Below, piece after piece: positions 53,635-62,472 of a stretch of 64,000 bases of DNA (positions within the stretch are counted from its first letter, which is position 1; each line of letters begins with the position of its first letter). This DNA is from Nocardioides lacusdianchii. GTDB taxonomy: Bacteria; Actinomycetota; Actinomycetes; Propionibacteriales; Nocardioidaceae. The notes below the pieces were generated by a model. It made no database searches. It was not told where the DNA came from and saw only the letters and a program-made list of their open reading frames with translations. Position numbers and translations under genes: made by a program. Location of the stretch: contig NZ_JADHZD010000009.1 of the NCBI RefSeq assembly GCF_020102855.1, positions 62,001 through 126,000 of the forward strand, given 5' to 3'.

Positions 53635-54825
53635 TCAACGTCGACGTCGTAGGGAGCGCGAGCTTGAATCGTAGACATAGTCGACGATCCCACCGGCGAT
53701 GATCAGTTCTACAGCCTGATCGATAACCGAGCGCGGCACAATGAACCACTCGGAGGGGTCATAGTCGCGACCCTTGCGGTCGCTCTGGGTGATGTCGAGC
53801 CGGACCTCGGCGAACACCCGATGCAGCAGGTTTTCCAGGGCTGAGATCTTGACGTTGTAGGCCGTGTAGTCCGCGACGATCTCGACCGGCGCCATCAGGT
53901 ACGTCGGCGACTTCTCAGCGTTCTTGATCCGCTTCTCGACCGCGTCCCGCGAGAACCCGATCTTGTGCAGATCCTTCATCTCGGAGATCTGGGGGTCTTT
54001 GCTCAACGAGCGGAGGACGTAGATGTGGCCGCTGACCTCATCGTCGTTGAGTATTTCCGGCAGCTGGGCCTCCGCGACGATCTGGCCATCCTCATCGCCG
54101 AGACGGATTCCGAGTGACTGGCGGTACATCGAAGACTCGGTGCCGTTCTCGAAGATGCAGCGGAGGCGTTCGCGCTTGTTCTCACGTACCGTGGTCCTCT
54201 TGTACTCGGTCTCGCCCACCTCAGCGATGAACAGCATCACGCCGTTGAGAACGAAGAACGCGCCCGGAACGATGTGGGTCATGCCGGGGTACGGCAGGAG
54301 TCTGCTCGTGCCCTCGCGAAGTTCTGCGTGCTTCCGTTTGAACAGCGGCTCGAACTGTTCAAAGTCGTGAGCCGGCTTCCGGCGTGCGACATCGCCCGTG
54401 TCAAAGTGTTGACGGCGCACTGGCAGGTCGGAGACATCGAGTAGCCCGGACTCGTCGCCGAGCAGGTCGAAGTCGTCCCCCTTCAACAGGTCGTCGATCG
54501 AGCTCGGCGCTTCGGGCACGTCCAGGAGCCCAAACTCATCGAGATGCTTCAGCGCGGCGATCTTCTCCTCGTTGGCGAGGATCCCGTCGAGGCGGGCGCC
54601 GAGTTTGCGTTCGGCGATCGAGCGGGTCTGCGAATCCGGGGCCCGACCATGTGCGCGCCGGAACTCCACGATCTCCAGGAATGCCCGCTCGAGCCGGTCA
54701 CTCGAAGTGACCTTGCTCGGCTTCTCTGGCGCGTCCAGCAGGCCATCAACATCAGATTCGAGCAAAACCTCGATGCTGGAGGGGTAGACGAAGTCGACCT
54801 GGCCGACGTCGTCGGCGCTGCTCAT
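53635..54825 (-). CDS. GIY-YIG nuclease (T5orf172/MUG113-like)
   Basis: A 396-residue protein. The C-terminal domain (about 275-370) has GHIYVLRSLSKDP (the Y-V-L form of GIY), LHKIGFSRDAVEKRI (K-I-G, with Arg) and ALENLLHRVF (catalytic Glu), matching the T5orf172/MUG113 branch. The N-terminal 150 residues contain repeated short acidic pieces ending in LLD (LLDVPEAPSSIDDLL), perhaps docking. ATG overlaps the helicase stop (ATGA), so it is the third gene of the operon and the likely nuclease. Confidence 0.83.
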   Translation of the reverse strand: MSSADDVGQVDFVYPSSIEVLLESDVDGLLDAPEKPSKVTSSDRLERAFLEIVEFRRAHGRAPDSQTRSIAERKLGARLDGILANEEKIAALKHLDEFGLLDVPEAPSSIDDLLKGDDFDLLGDESGLLDVSDLPVRRQHFDTGDVARRKPAHDFEQFEPLFKRKHAELREGTSRLLPYPGMTHIVPGAFFVLNGVMLFIAEVGETEYKRTTVRENKRERLRCIFENGTESSMYRQSLGIRLGDEDGQIVAEAQLPEILNDDEVSGHIYVLRSLSKDPQISEMKDLHKIGFSRDAVEKRIKNAEKSPTYLMAPVEIVADYTAYNVKISALENLLHRVFAEVRLDITQSDRKGRDYDPSEWFIVPRSVIDQAVELIIAGGIVDYVYDSSSRSLRRRR

Positions 54826-56792
54826 GCTTCATCCTCCATCTGCGCCGCCCTCTGCTTGGCAAGGTGCTGCTGCTTGCGCTTCTGCAAGTACAGCAGCGCC
54901 TCGGCATACCGCTTCTCTGTCGGGTCCTCCGCGCGCACCTCGGGCTTACGTCCGTTGACCTTGGCCCACGCCTGGATCTTCGGGAACATCGCGAACGCCT
55001 CCTCGTCGGTGAACTCCACCCGCGTCGCAGTGATCGCGTCCGAGATGATCCGTAACACACTCGGCGTGACCGACTTGGACATGACCTCGAAGGCCCTCTG
55101 GAACGGGTTGACCGAGTCGATCAGGTTGATGTTGATGTCGTCGATGTTGACGAATTTCTCGGCCATCTTGATGAACCGCTTGTCGCCGACCTCGCGAACC
55201 TCGCCGTTCTTGATCACCGAGTCCACGACGACCTGCTGCCGCAGTTCCTCGACCTGCGACTCATCCAAGTCGGGGTACCGCTCGCGGATGATCTTTGGGA
55301 TCAGCACCTTGTTGGTCGTCTCGGGATCTACCGATCCTGCCGCGGCACGCGCGAACGTGTCATCTTGCAGAATCGTCGCCTTCAAGTCGTTGAGGTCGGT
55401 CTCGACGATCTGCCTGACGCGGTCCGACGACGGCTCCTTGAAGCCGTTGATCTTGATGACCCCTGGCGCCTTCGGATCGTCGTCACCGGTGCGCTTGGTC
55501 TTGAAGGTGAAGTTCTGCGCCAACACCTGCTCCATCAGCAACGACGCGGTGATGGCCTTGAGCATGTTGTTCACCGATACCTTCACCTCGCCCTGCGAAG
55601 CGTCGGGTTCGGCGATCAGGTTCGTGAACTGGGCGTGTGCCTTGCCCGGGCTGTCCCGGGTCACGCGCCCGATGATCTGAATCACCTCGGTCAAGGACGC
55701 TCGGTAGCCGACCGTGAGGGCGTGTTCCGCGAACGGCCAGTCGAAGCCCTCCTTCGCCATCCCGAGCGCGAGTATTACGTCGACAGCGTCACGGTCCTTG
55801 GATGCGACGGTGCCGAGGTAGTGCAGCGTGTCCGCACGCTTCTTCTGATCCGTGTCGTCCACCAGGTCGGCCACGCGAACAGTGGCTCCCGTGTCCCTAC
55901 GCCGAATGCTGATGATCCCAGTATCAGCGTCGGTTGCGTCGACGTGCCCGATCGAGTCGATGATGAAGCCGACCTCTTCGATCTTGTCCTTCGTGGACTC
56001 GCCAGAGTTCACATTGGGGATGTGGATGATGGTCTTCTTGTCCAGGTCGAACACCTCGCCGAGCGCATCGGTGTAGCGGCCTTGGTAGAAGTGGTGGCCG
56101 ATGCCGAGCGACTCGAGATGCTCGTAGCCGTTGAGTTGGTCGTAGTAGTTGAAGGTGACCGGCGTGAACCTTGCCTCGTCCTCGGCGGACAGCACGGGCA
56201 CAGAGTCGCCGCGGAAGTAGGAGCCGGTCATCGCGACGATGTGTGCGTCGGACCCGTTCATGACATCGCGGAGCAGGGCTCCAAGCCGGCTGTTCTCCGT
56301 GTCTGCGGAGACGTGGTGGAACTCGTCGATCGCAAGCACGGTGCCGTTAAACGCATCCGGAGCGAGCTTCTCGAACGCGAACCGCAGGGTCGCGTGAGTG
56401 CAGATCAACACAGCGTCGGGGCCGTTCAGGAAGTCGATGAAAGCGCCGACCTTGCCCTGCGAAGAACCGGGGTCACACAAATTGTGCTTCACGTCCCAGT
56501 CAGCGAAGAATCCGAACCTCGTCAACCTGGTCGATGAGAACGACGCCCCGATCGACCGCTCGGGGACGGCGACGATGACCTTCTTGCGACCCTGGTTGTA
56601 GAGCTTGTCCAATGCGACAAACATCAGCGCACGGGACTTGCCCGACGCCGGGGGCGCCTTAATCAGAAGGTGCTGTGCATCTCGCTGAGCGAAGACGCGC
56701 TGCTGCATCTCGCGCATCCCAAGCGCGTCGGTGTTCACCGATGCGCCAGTCTGGGCGTAGGTCACGTCAACGACGTTGAGCGGCTTGCTCAT
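54822..56792 (-). CDS. DEAD/DEAH-type SF2 helicase
   Basis: A 656-residue helicase. Motif I APPASGKS (46-53), motif Ia region VIVAVPERS, motif II AIDEFHH (154-160, DEFH form), motif III VAMTGSYFRGD, and motif VI QIIGRVTRDSPGK (about 370). The C-terminal 200 residues are helical and specific to this group. Overlaps the methylase stop and the GIY-YIG start by ATGA on each side. Expected to power translocation or DNA remodelling in a restriction-like complex. Confidence 0.88.
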   Translation of the reverse strand: MSKPLNVVDVTYAQTGASVNTDALGMREMQQRVFAQRDAQHLLIKAPPASGKSRALMFVALDKLYNQGRKKVIVAVPERSIGASFSSTRLTRFGFFADWDVKHNLCDPGSSQGKVGAFIDFLNGPDAVLICTHATLRFAFEKLAPDAFNGTVLAIDEFHHVSADTENSRLGALLRDVMNGSDAHIVAMTGSYFRGDSVPVLSAEDEARFTPVTFNYYDQLNGYEHLESLGIGHHFYQGRYTDALGEVFDLDKKTIIHIPNVNSGESTKDKIEEVGFIIDSIGHVDATDADTGIISIRRRDTGATVRVADLVDDTDQKKRADTLHYLGTVASKDRDAVDVILALGMAKEGFDWPFAEHALTVGYRASLTEVIQIIGRVTRDSPGKAHAQFTNLIAEPDASQGEVKVSVNNMLKAITASLLMEQVLAQNFTFKTKRTGDDDPKAPGVIKINGFKEPSSDRVRQIVETDLNDLKATILQDDTFARAAAGSVDPETTNKVLIPKIIRERYPDLDESQVEELRQQVVVDSVIKNGEVREVGDKRFIKMAEKFVNIDDININLIDSVNPFQRAFEVMSKSVTPSVLRIISDAITATRVEFTDEEAFAMFPKIQAWAKVNGRKPEVRAEDPTEKRYAEALLYLQKRKQQHLAKQRAAQMEDEA

Positions 56793-59485
56793 TTCTTCGT
56801 TCCGTTCAAGGCCTCGTCCGCGGTCATTGCTTCATACATAGCGAACAGGTCCGACAATCGCTGCTCGTCGGTCTCGTAGCCGCGCTTCGAGTAGATTGAG
56901 TCGACCAGTGCATCGACCTCAGCATGCGCCGCGCGCAGGTCGGCCGGCATCAGGTCCGGGTCGTAGAGCTCTCCAAGGGTCCTCTCGCAGTGGTACTCGC
57001 GGACGTCCAGCACTCGCAACGCTGCAAGAGTCAACTGCTCCTTGGCAGCATCACTCAGCGGAGGGACGGGGAAGTTGTTGTACACGATCGTGTTCGAGTA
57101 CCGATAGTCCGTCTTCAACTGGCCACCCACTGACCGCGCCCAGGCCATGTGCATTCGCGACGTTAGCAGCGAGAACAGCCAGGGCTCGGCGTCATATACG
57201 CCGAAGGCCGCATCCGATATGACGGTGTCTGGGCCGAGGTAGTCGATCGGAATGTATTCACGACGAGCCGACGAAACGCGAGGCACGATGATCGAGTCCG
57301 TTGGCTTGTAGCTGATCTGAACAAAACGGTGCGGCTGGGCAGCATAAGCTGCCGTGCTTCCCGCCTTGCTCGTCGAACGCTCCGCCGCCACACGATCGAG
57401 TCGCGCACATATCGCGGCAATCGACCGCGCCAAACCAGCTTGGCCATCGGGCACCCATAGGCAATAGCGCTCGCCGTCGTTGATGAACTCGGACGACCCC
57501 ATATAGCGCTTGATGAACGCCTCGCTACGACCGTCCGCCTTGATCATCTGCCTCCGCTCGTCAGGCGACAAGATAAGACCGCCGCCATCACGCGGCATTG
57601 ATCCGAACACCATGTCCGGCCGCGGGGATCCCAGTGGCTTGCGCCGACGCTCCATCACGACGTCAGCACCATCTGCTAGGTATCCGTTGATGTTGGTGGC
57701 AGCGATTTGCAGGTCGTCGGTGTAGAGGTACTTCGGCGACGACGTCTCGTTCCTCAACCCGATCACGGCCACAGTCACGCCGGCGTTGCGCTTGGCGTTG
57801 TTCTCCCACTTAAACGAGGTGTAGGCGAAGCCGACCTCGATGCCCTTGGCGAAGATCATCGGGAACATCAGACCGACGTGTTCGCCTTGGGCGACTGAGT
57901 TGGTCGTCACGAAGGCGAGCGAAGCTTCCGTGCCTTCGATGTAGTCGGCCCCCTTGATGAACCACAGCGCGATGTAGTCGAGGTTCCGCGAGTACGGACG
58001 CTTCCCGAACACGTAGTCGTAGTCGGCCTTCTGGTCTTTGGTCTGAGTCTTGGCACCTGCGTACGGCGGGTTGCCGATGAGGTAGATCTCCTCATCGCCG
58101 TCGTTGGGACACACTGACTGCCAGTCGATCCGTGCGGCGTTGCCCTCTCGGATCTGACCGGTTTCCTTGAGGGGGATCAGCGGGATGGACAGGTTGAACT
58201 TCTCCTTGAACTCGGCGTTCATCTGGTGCTTGGCGATCCACAGGGCAAGGATCGCGACCTCGACGGCGAAGTCGTCGAGCTCGATGCCGTAGAAGTTCTC
58301 GATGTTGATCTTCGATTCGGCGTAGAGCACCTGGTGGTCGACGGCGATCTCAGCGAGCCGCTCGAGGATCGCGTGCTCGAGTCGTCGCAGCTCCTTGTAG
58401 GCGATGACCAGAAAATTCCCGGAGCCACAAGCAGGGTCGAAGACCTTGATCGCGCTGATTCGCTCCAACAGCGCCTCGAGTTTTCTCGGCGAGTCGTAGG
58501 CAGCGTCGAACTCGTCCTTCAACCCATTGAGGAACAGCGGCTCGATGGTCTTCAGGATGTTCGGGACCGACGTGTAGTGCTGACCGAGGTCCGATCGCTT
58601 GCCCGGAGTAACGATGGCCTGGAACATCGAGCCGAAGATGTCTGGGTTGATCTCCCGCCAGATCAAGGTTCCGGACTCGATCAGGAGCTCGCGAGCCCGC
58701 TTCGTGAACCTCGGCACGGTGTGCTCGGCCGCCACCGTGAACAACCGTCCGTTGACGTACGGGAACTCTCGAAGGTGCTGCGGCTTGTCGCCAGCGTGGG
58801 GAGTGTCCAGCGCCCTAAAGAGATCGGTGAGGAAGTCCGCGACGTCGGACCCGTCGGCCTGGGTGTGACTGCCGACCGCATTGGTGAACTGGTTCTCACT
58901 GAAGATGCCGGTGTCCTCGGCGAAGAAGCAGAAGAGCAGCCGTGTGAAGAAGACGTTGAGTGAGTGCCTGCCGAAGGGATCGCCGAGGATCTCGGGGTTC
59001 GCGGCGAGCAGCTCATCGAAGAGCTTTCCCATCCGCTCCGCCGCTTTGACGTCTGCGTGCGCCTCAGCGACGTACTGTGCCTTCTCCATGCCAGCCCAAG
59101 GCAGGAAGAACGTGAAGTGCTGGTCAATGTCGCCGACTGGCACTATCAGGTTCTCACCAGTCTTCGTGTCGACGGCGAGCAGTTCTGAATAGTCGGTGAC
59201 GATGACGAAGCGCGGGCGGTAGCGCACGACCGTTGGCGCGGTTCGCAGCTCCTCGATGAGGGCCAGCGGATCGTCGGTCGTCTCCTTGAAGTAGACGACA
59301 TTCTTCTGTGCGACCTCGGTTGTCGGGTCGTCGGCAACGTTCAGCGACCCGTTGCGCAGGCGTGTGACGTTTCCCTGCGAGCGGCCGTAGGCGAGAAGCA
59401 ACTCAAAGATGAACTCGCGGTCATAGAACTTCCGCCCGCCGAGCGGCGCGACCCGCTCCGCTACGGCCTTCAGGTTGAGCTTCAC
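56789..59485 (-). CDS. MmeI-like class I DNA methyltransferase
   Basis: An 898-residue protein with the MmeI-family order: N-terminal domain (1-150), helical spacer with FFTRLLFCFFAEDTGIFSEN (179-198), adenine methyltransferase with KVFDPACGSGNFLV (347-360) and IGNPPYAG (470-477), and a target-recognition region (about 640-830). True MmeI enzymes have D-ExK in the N-terminal nuclease; here I see no convincing site (VVYFKETTDD is the closest), so cleavage may be delegated to the GIY-YIG partner. First gene of a three-gene operon. Confidence 0.88.
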   Translation of the reverse strand: MKLNLKAVAERVAPLGGRKFYDREFIFELLLAYGRSQGNVTRLRNGSLNVADDPTTEVAQKNVVYFKETTDDPLALIEELRTAPTVVRYRPRFVIVTDYSELLAVDTKTGENLIVPVGDIDQHFTFFLPWAGMEKAQYVAEAHADVKAAERMGKLFDELLAANPEILGDPFGRHSLNVFFTRLLFCFFAEDTGIFSENQFTNAVGSHTQADGSDVADFLTDLFRALDTPHAGDKPQHLREFPYVNGRLFTVAAEHTVPRFTKRARELLIESGTLIWREINPDIFGSMFQAIVTPGKRSDLGQHYTSVPNILKTIEPLFLNGLKDEFDAAYDSPRKLEALLERISAIKVFDPACGSGNFLVIAYKELRRLEHAILERLAEIAVDHQVLYAESKINIENFYGIELDDFAVEVAILALWIAKHQMNAEFKEKFNLSIPLIPLKETGQIREGNAARIDWQSVCPNDGDEEIYLIGNPPYAGAKTQTKDQKADYDYVFGKRPYSRNLDYIALWFIKGADYIEGTEASLAFVTTNSVAQGEHVGLMFPMIFAKGIEVGFAYTSFKWENNAKRNAGVTVAVIGLRNETSSPKYLYTDDLQIAATNINGYLADGADVVMERRRKPLGSPRPDMVFGSMPRDGGGLILSPDERRQMIKADGRSEAFIKRYMGSSEFINDGERYCLWVPDGQAGLARSIAAICARLDRVAAERSTSKAGSTAAYAAQPHRFVQISYKPTDSIIVPRVSSARREYIPIDYLGPDTVISDAAFGVYDAEPWLFSLLTSRMHMAWARSVGGQLKTDYRYSNTIVYNNFPVPPLSDAAKEQLTLAALRVLDVREYHCERTLGELYDPDLMPADLRAAHAEVDALVDSIYSKRGYETDEQRLSDLFAMYEAMTADEALNGTKK

Positions 59486-59701
59486 GTAGTGAGTCTTTCA
59501 GTCGTAGGTCGGGCTCGCTGACACGTGTCGGATCTCAGTGTTTCGATCTTGCCAGCCGGAACCGACACATCGCCGTCCCCGGGAGCGGTCGTGGCGCTTC
59601 ACTGCCGCCCCGCAGCCAAACGAGTGACCGCTCACGCCGCGATCCGCGCGCATCGAGAGTGAGCCATTCCGCAGCATCAGGGGTCGAGGTTCCCGTCTCG
59701 G

Positions 59702-61051
59702 TCAGCTTTGATGCAGTGTGCGGTGGCTCGAGAACCGGGGCGCGGTGGCGGGGCCGAACGCTTCTACCCGGCGGCCAGTGAGCTCGGACACGATGAGGCT
59801 CAGCGCCTCACTCCCGGCATCGCGGTGCGCCAGGAGGTGGCCCTCGTCGTCGACTGCGATGTATCCGTGTTCGAAGAGGGCGTCACAGCCGAGTGTGCAC
59901 GCCAGCATCGCGGCCGAGGTGAAGTCGAGGCGCTCGGCTTCGCTCAGGGTGTATCGCGGTGCGATGTGTGCCGCGACGAGAAGTCGCGATGGGAGAAGGC
60001 GTCCGCAGATGGCGCACGGCGCTTCAGTGCGGTCGTCTAGGAGGTGGTGTCGAAGAAATCGCTGCTCCCGTCGGACAGCGATTAGGGCGATGCCGTCGGT
60101 AGCGATGTCGCGCGGGCGAAGGAATTGGCTCGCTTCAGGGGCGGTGATCGAAGCAGGAGACGCGGTCATACGAGGTCCGCGGGCGGGATTATTCGCGCTC
60201 TTGGCCTTCGCGACGCAGGTAAGGCACGCCGGGAGACCGCGCATCTGGTCATTAGTGGCGAGCAGAGGTGGCTCCCCCAGCAGCCGCTCGTCGGCGCCGC
60301 GAAACCAGTGGGAGCAGTCTAGGAAGTGCCGCATCCTGATCGGGGATCCGTTCGGCTCTTGCGACTCACGGTCAACCGGCACTTTTACCCACTCGATTGT
60401 GGGCCAATCGAATGACTCCTGTCGGACTTGGCGCGAAGCAAAGAGTCGGGCCAACTCAAGTGCAGGCAGGTATTGCTCCGGGGCGGCGCGACCGTTCTCG
60501 AACCTGACGCCCTCCTGCTCGAGGACGTCGTTGGGGTCGTCGTTCCGGTCGGGGTTGCTCCAACGGAAGCCGCTGCCGTGTCGTTGTCCGCCAGATGTAA
60601 GCACCCTGACGGCATTCGGGCAGTGTGAGCAGCTCTTGATGTGGCTACCCAGACCTCGTGAGTGCACATCGACCAACGACCCCACGTCGCCATAGGTGGT
60701 CCATCGACCCGCCGGAATGACAGACATGAGGGTGTGGAGCGCGGCGAACTCGTCAGCCTTAGATGGCGGGCGGAGGAGGCGGAAGCGGGTCTCGCTGAGT
60801 CGCTCGGCCCAGCCCTCATCCTTGAGCACGCGGTGCACCTGGCGGCGGATGGCGTCGTTCTCAGGGGTCGTGCGCCCCGACTCAGCGGGAGTCCCGGCCA
60901 GGTCGGCGATGAGCCACTTGAGCGCATCGCGGGGTGCTGGCTCATACAGCCTGGTTTGGTCGCCGCGGTCGTCGGTCGCGATGTCCCACATCCGGGCGTA
61001 CAGGTCATCGAACTCGAGTTCGTATGTGGCGGCACGCAGGGTGGGAGGCAT
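59702..61051 (-). CDS. alkyltransferase-like DNA-binding domain fused to HNH nuclease
   Basis: A 449-residue protein from the ATG at 61051 (MPPTLRAATYELEFDDLYAR). Residues about 105-155 match the MGMT/ATL DNA-binding domain (MSVIPAGRWTTYGDVGSLV, RGLGSHIKSC, NAVRVLTSGG); the methyl-accepting Cys of PCHR is replaced (NAVR). Residues 239-285 hold a Cys/His cluster (LDCSHWF, ACLTCV) that may bind zinc. The end (346-402) is HNH: APCAICGRLLPSRLLVAAHI, ACTLGCDALFEHGYI. This suggests a nuclease guided by altered guanine bases. Last gene before the right att site. Confidence 0.8.
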   Translation of the reverse strand: MPPTLRAATYELEFDDLYARMWDIATDDRGDQTRLYEPAPRDALKWLIADLAGTPAESGRTTPENDAIRRQVHRVLKDEGWAERLSETRFRLLRPPSKADEFAALHTLMSVIPAGRWTTYGDVGSLVDVHSRGLGSHIKSCSHCPNAVRVLTSGGQRHGSGFRWSNPDRNDDPNDVLEQEGVRFENGRAAPEQYLPALELARLFASRQVRQESFDWPTIEWVKVPVDRESQEPNGSPIRMRHFLDCSHWFRGADERLLGEPPLLATNDQMRGLPACLTCVAKAKSANNPARGPRMTASPASITAPEASQFLRPRDIATDGIALIAVRREQRFLRHHLLDDRTEAPCAICGRLLPSRLLVAAHIAPRYTLSEAERLDFTSAAMLACTLGCDALFEHGYIAVDDEGHLLAHRDAGSEALSLIVSELTGRRVEAFGPATAPRFSSHRTLHQS

Positions 61052-61443
61052 GTGCCGACAGCCTACGGGGCCTGACGGGCGCGCACCCACAGATCGTCCA
61101 GGCGAACGTCGCCGCTCCAGGCAATTTCGCGGGTTCACAACTGACCGCCGGCACCTCGTCCTGGCCACCGGAAACCCAGGCTGAGCTCCTAAAGGATCGG
61201 CGTCAGACGCCGCCGGCTATTAGACAACGGCTCTGTGCTGCGTGTGCGCACGAGATGTGCGGCTTTCCGGAGCGTCAGTCTCAGGGGCCTCGTAGTCCTG
61301 ACCGGGTAGGTGACGCGTTCGAATGTTCCGGAGGCGCCGATTCTAGCCGGCCCAAAGCATGGACGGTTGAGCCCGTCTCCTTTCCCCCACCAGTCCCCCT
61401 AGAGGCCGATCTCGAAGTCGACCAGAACAGTCCAGAAAAGAAC
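61052..61443. other. 392-base stretch at the right end of the element, no gene seen
   Basis: Open frames here are short and their translations are Arg/Pro-rich without a ribosome site. No RNA gene or long repeat was found. It separates the HNH gene from the tRNA-Ala terminator. Confidence 0.4.
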
Positions 61444-61469
61444 AAAACCCCAGGCTGACCTGGAGTTTT
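61444..61469 (-). terminator. terminator of the restored tRNA-Ala
   Basis: AAAACCCCAGG-ctga-CCTGGAGTTTT forms a hairpin; on the minus strand it is followed by TTTTGTTCTTTTC. It starts 2 bases after the tRNA CCA end and is supplied by the element, not the host. Confidence 0.75.
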
Positions 61470-61471
61470 GC

Positions 61472-61547
61472 TGGTGGAGCCTACGAGACTCGAACTCGCA
61501 ACCCCCTGCTTGCAAAGCAGGTGCGCTACCAATTGCGCCAAGGCCCC
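61472..61547 (-). tRNA. tRNA-Ala(UGC), restored by the element
   Basis: On the minus strand: acceptor GGGGCCT/AGGCTCC with the G3-U70 pair that defines tRNA-Ala, anticodon loop TTTGCAA (anticodon UGC), T-loop TTCGAGT, and encoded CCA. The T-stem is GCGAG/CTCGT, unlike the AGGGG/CCCCT of the displaced host copy at 23.9 kb, but still pairs (four Watson-Crick pairs and one G-U). The 5' half is host, the part from the 17-bp core onward comes from the element. Confidence 0.96.
61500..61516. other. right attachment core
   Basis: aaccccctgcttgcaaa, identical to 23911-23927; it covers the anticodon loop through the variable loop of tRNA-Ala, a common crossover site for tyrosine integrases. Confidence 0.93.
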
Positions 61548-61567
61548 CGGTGAAGCGGAGTGGAGCG

Positions 61568-61693
61568 TCAGGCCTTCTCGACGGTGTCGGTGGCCTCGGC
61601 CCAGAGGGCCTGCTCGTGCTTGCCCTCGTCCATCTTCTTCTTCGCGACCAGCGCGCCGCCAGCGGCGAGGGCGAGGAGCAGGAGCTTCTTCAT
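61568..61693 (-). CDS. DLW-39 family mini-protein
   Basis: A 41-residue protein starting [20 protein letters not shown] and ending [13 protein letters not shown]. It fits the DLW-39 family of tiny actinobacterial proteins encoded between tRNA-Ile and tRNA-Ala near gyrA; here the DLW tripeptide is ALW. It has a short hydrophobic N-terminus that could associate with the membrane. Function unknown. A GGAGAG ribosome site precedes the ATG. Confidence 0.85.
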   Translation of the reverse strand: MKKLLLLALAAGGALVAKKKMDEGKHEQALWAEATDTVEKA

Positions 61694-61723
61694 GGACTCT
61701 CCTCGTGGAGCGAAGGGATGGAG

Positions 61724-61797
61724 TGGGCCTAGGAGGACTTGAACCTCCGACCTCTTCCTTATCAGGGAAGCGCTCTAACCGTCTGAGCTATAGGCCC
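61724..61797 (-). tRNA. tRNA-Ile(GAU)
   Basis: On the minus strand: acceptor GGGCCTA/TAGGCCC, D-arm TAGCTCAGACGGTTAGAGC, anticodon loop CTGATAA (anticodon GAU), T-arm GGAGG-TTCAAGT-CCTCC. CCA is not encoded. It is in its conserved place downstream of gyrA. Confidence 0.97.
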
Positions 61798-61860
61798 GCA
61801 CACGTCGCAAGCGACGACGCCGAAGATTACCTGAGGGTGGTCAGGCGGTGCCAATCGAGG

Positions 61861-61908
61861 GGTCGGTTTCGAGGCTCGCTGCGCTCGCACCTCAACCACC
61901 GAGACCCG
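61861..61908. terminator. palindromic hairpin after the gyrA-DUF3566 unit
   Basis: ggtcggtttcgagg ... cctcaaccaccgagacc with an inner ctcgctgcgctcg: an imperfect dyad 16 bases after the DUF3566 stop. The sequence resembles an intergenic palindrome that recurs in Nocardioides-type genomes; only one copy was noticed in this window. Confidence 0.55.
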
Positions 61909-61923
61909 GAGAGGACGGTCAGA

Positions 61924-62469
61924 TCACTTCTCGTCCTCGGCGAGGGTGACCTCGATGCCGCCGAGGAGGGCGGCGGCGAGGTTGTAGAGGAAGGCCGTCA
62001 GGGTGGCGATCGCGGTCAGCAGGACCACGTCGAGCACCGAGACCAGCAGCGTGAAGCCGAGCACCCGCGACATGCCGACGTAGTCGGTGATGTCGAAGGT
62101 CGAGTTGCCGCTGTCGCCCTCGACGATGCTCGCCACGGCCGAGTTGATCGAGTCCCACACGCCGGCGGCGCCGAGCACCGACCACACCATGAAGATGGCG
62201 ACGAAGGTGACCACGCCGAAGGCGACCGACAGCAGGAACGACGTCTTCATCACCGACCAGGGGTCGATGCGGGTCAGCCGCAGCCGGGCGCGACGGGGCT
62301 GGCGCCCCGCCTCCCGGCGTGCGCGGTTGCCACGCGGAGCCTTGGAGTCGGCGTTGGCGCGGTGCTCCTCGGCAGCGTTGGACAACGTGTCCTGCAGGCG
62401 TCCGGTGAGGGACCTGCGGGCAGGCTCATCCCCGGACGTACGACGCGGAGTCGCGGTGCGGTCCGACAT
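61924..62469 (-). CDS. DUF3566 membrane protein
   Basis: A 181-residue protein. A basic, disordered first 65 residues precede the DUF3566 domain: RLRLTRIDPWSVMKTSFLLS, then two membrane helices (FGVVTFVAIFMVWSVLGAAG and VLDVVLLTAIATLTAFLYNL). It starts 3 bases after the gyrA stop, so both are cotranscribed. Conserved partner of gyrA in actinobacteria; function unknown. Confidence 0.93.
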   Translation of the reverse strand: MSDRTATPRRTSGDEPARRSLTGRLQDTLSNAAEEHRANADSKAPRGNRARREAGRQPRRARLRLTRIDPWSVMKTSFLLSVAFGVVTFVAIFMVWSVLGAAGVWDSINSAVASIVEGDSGNSTFDITDYVGMSRVLGFTLLVSVLDVVLLTAIATLTAFLYNLAAALLGGIEVTLAEDEK

Positions 62470-62472
62470 GGA

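Larger units (their letters stand above)
23911..61516. mobile_element. 37.6-kb mobilizable element integrated in tRNA-Ala
   Basis: The 17-bp core aaccccctgcttgcaaa occurs at 23911-23927 and 61500-61516, both inside tRNA-Ala sequence, with a tyrosine integrase gene next to the left copy. Inside are a MobF relaxase, small HTH/excisionase-like genes, an IS21 copy and many conflict genes. Host genes on both sides belong to the conserved gyrA-ppiA-crgA neighbourhood, so the element splits an otherwise collinear region. No T4SS, FtsK-like transfer gene or phage structural gene is visible. Confidence 0.93.
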
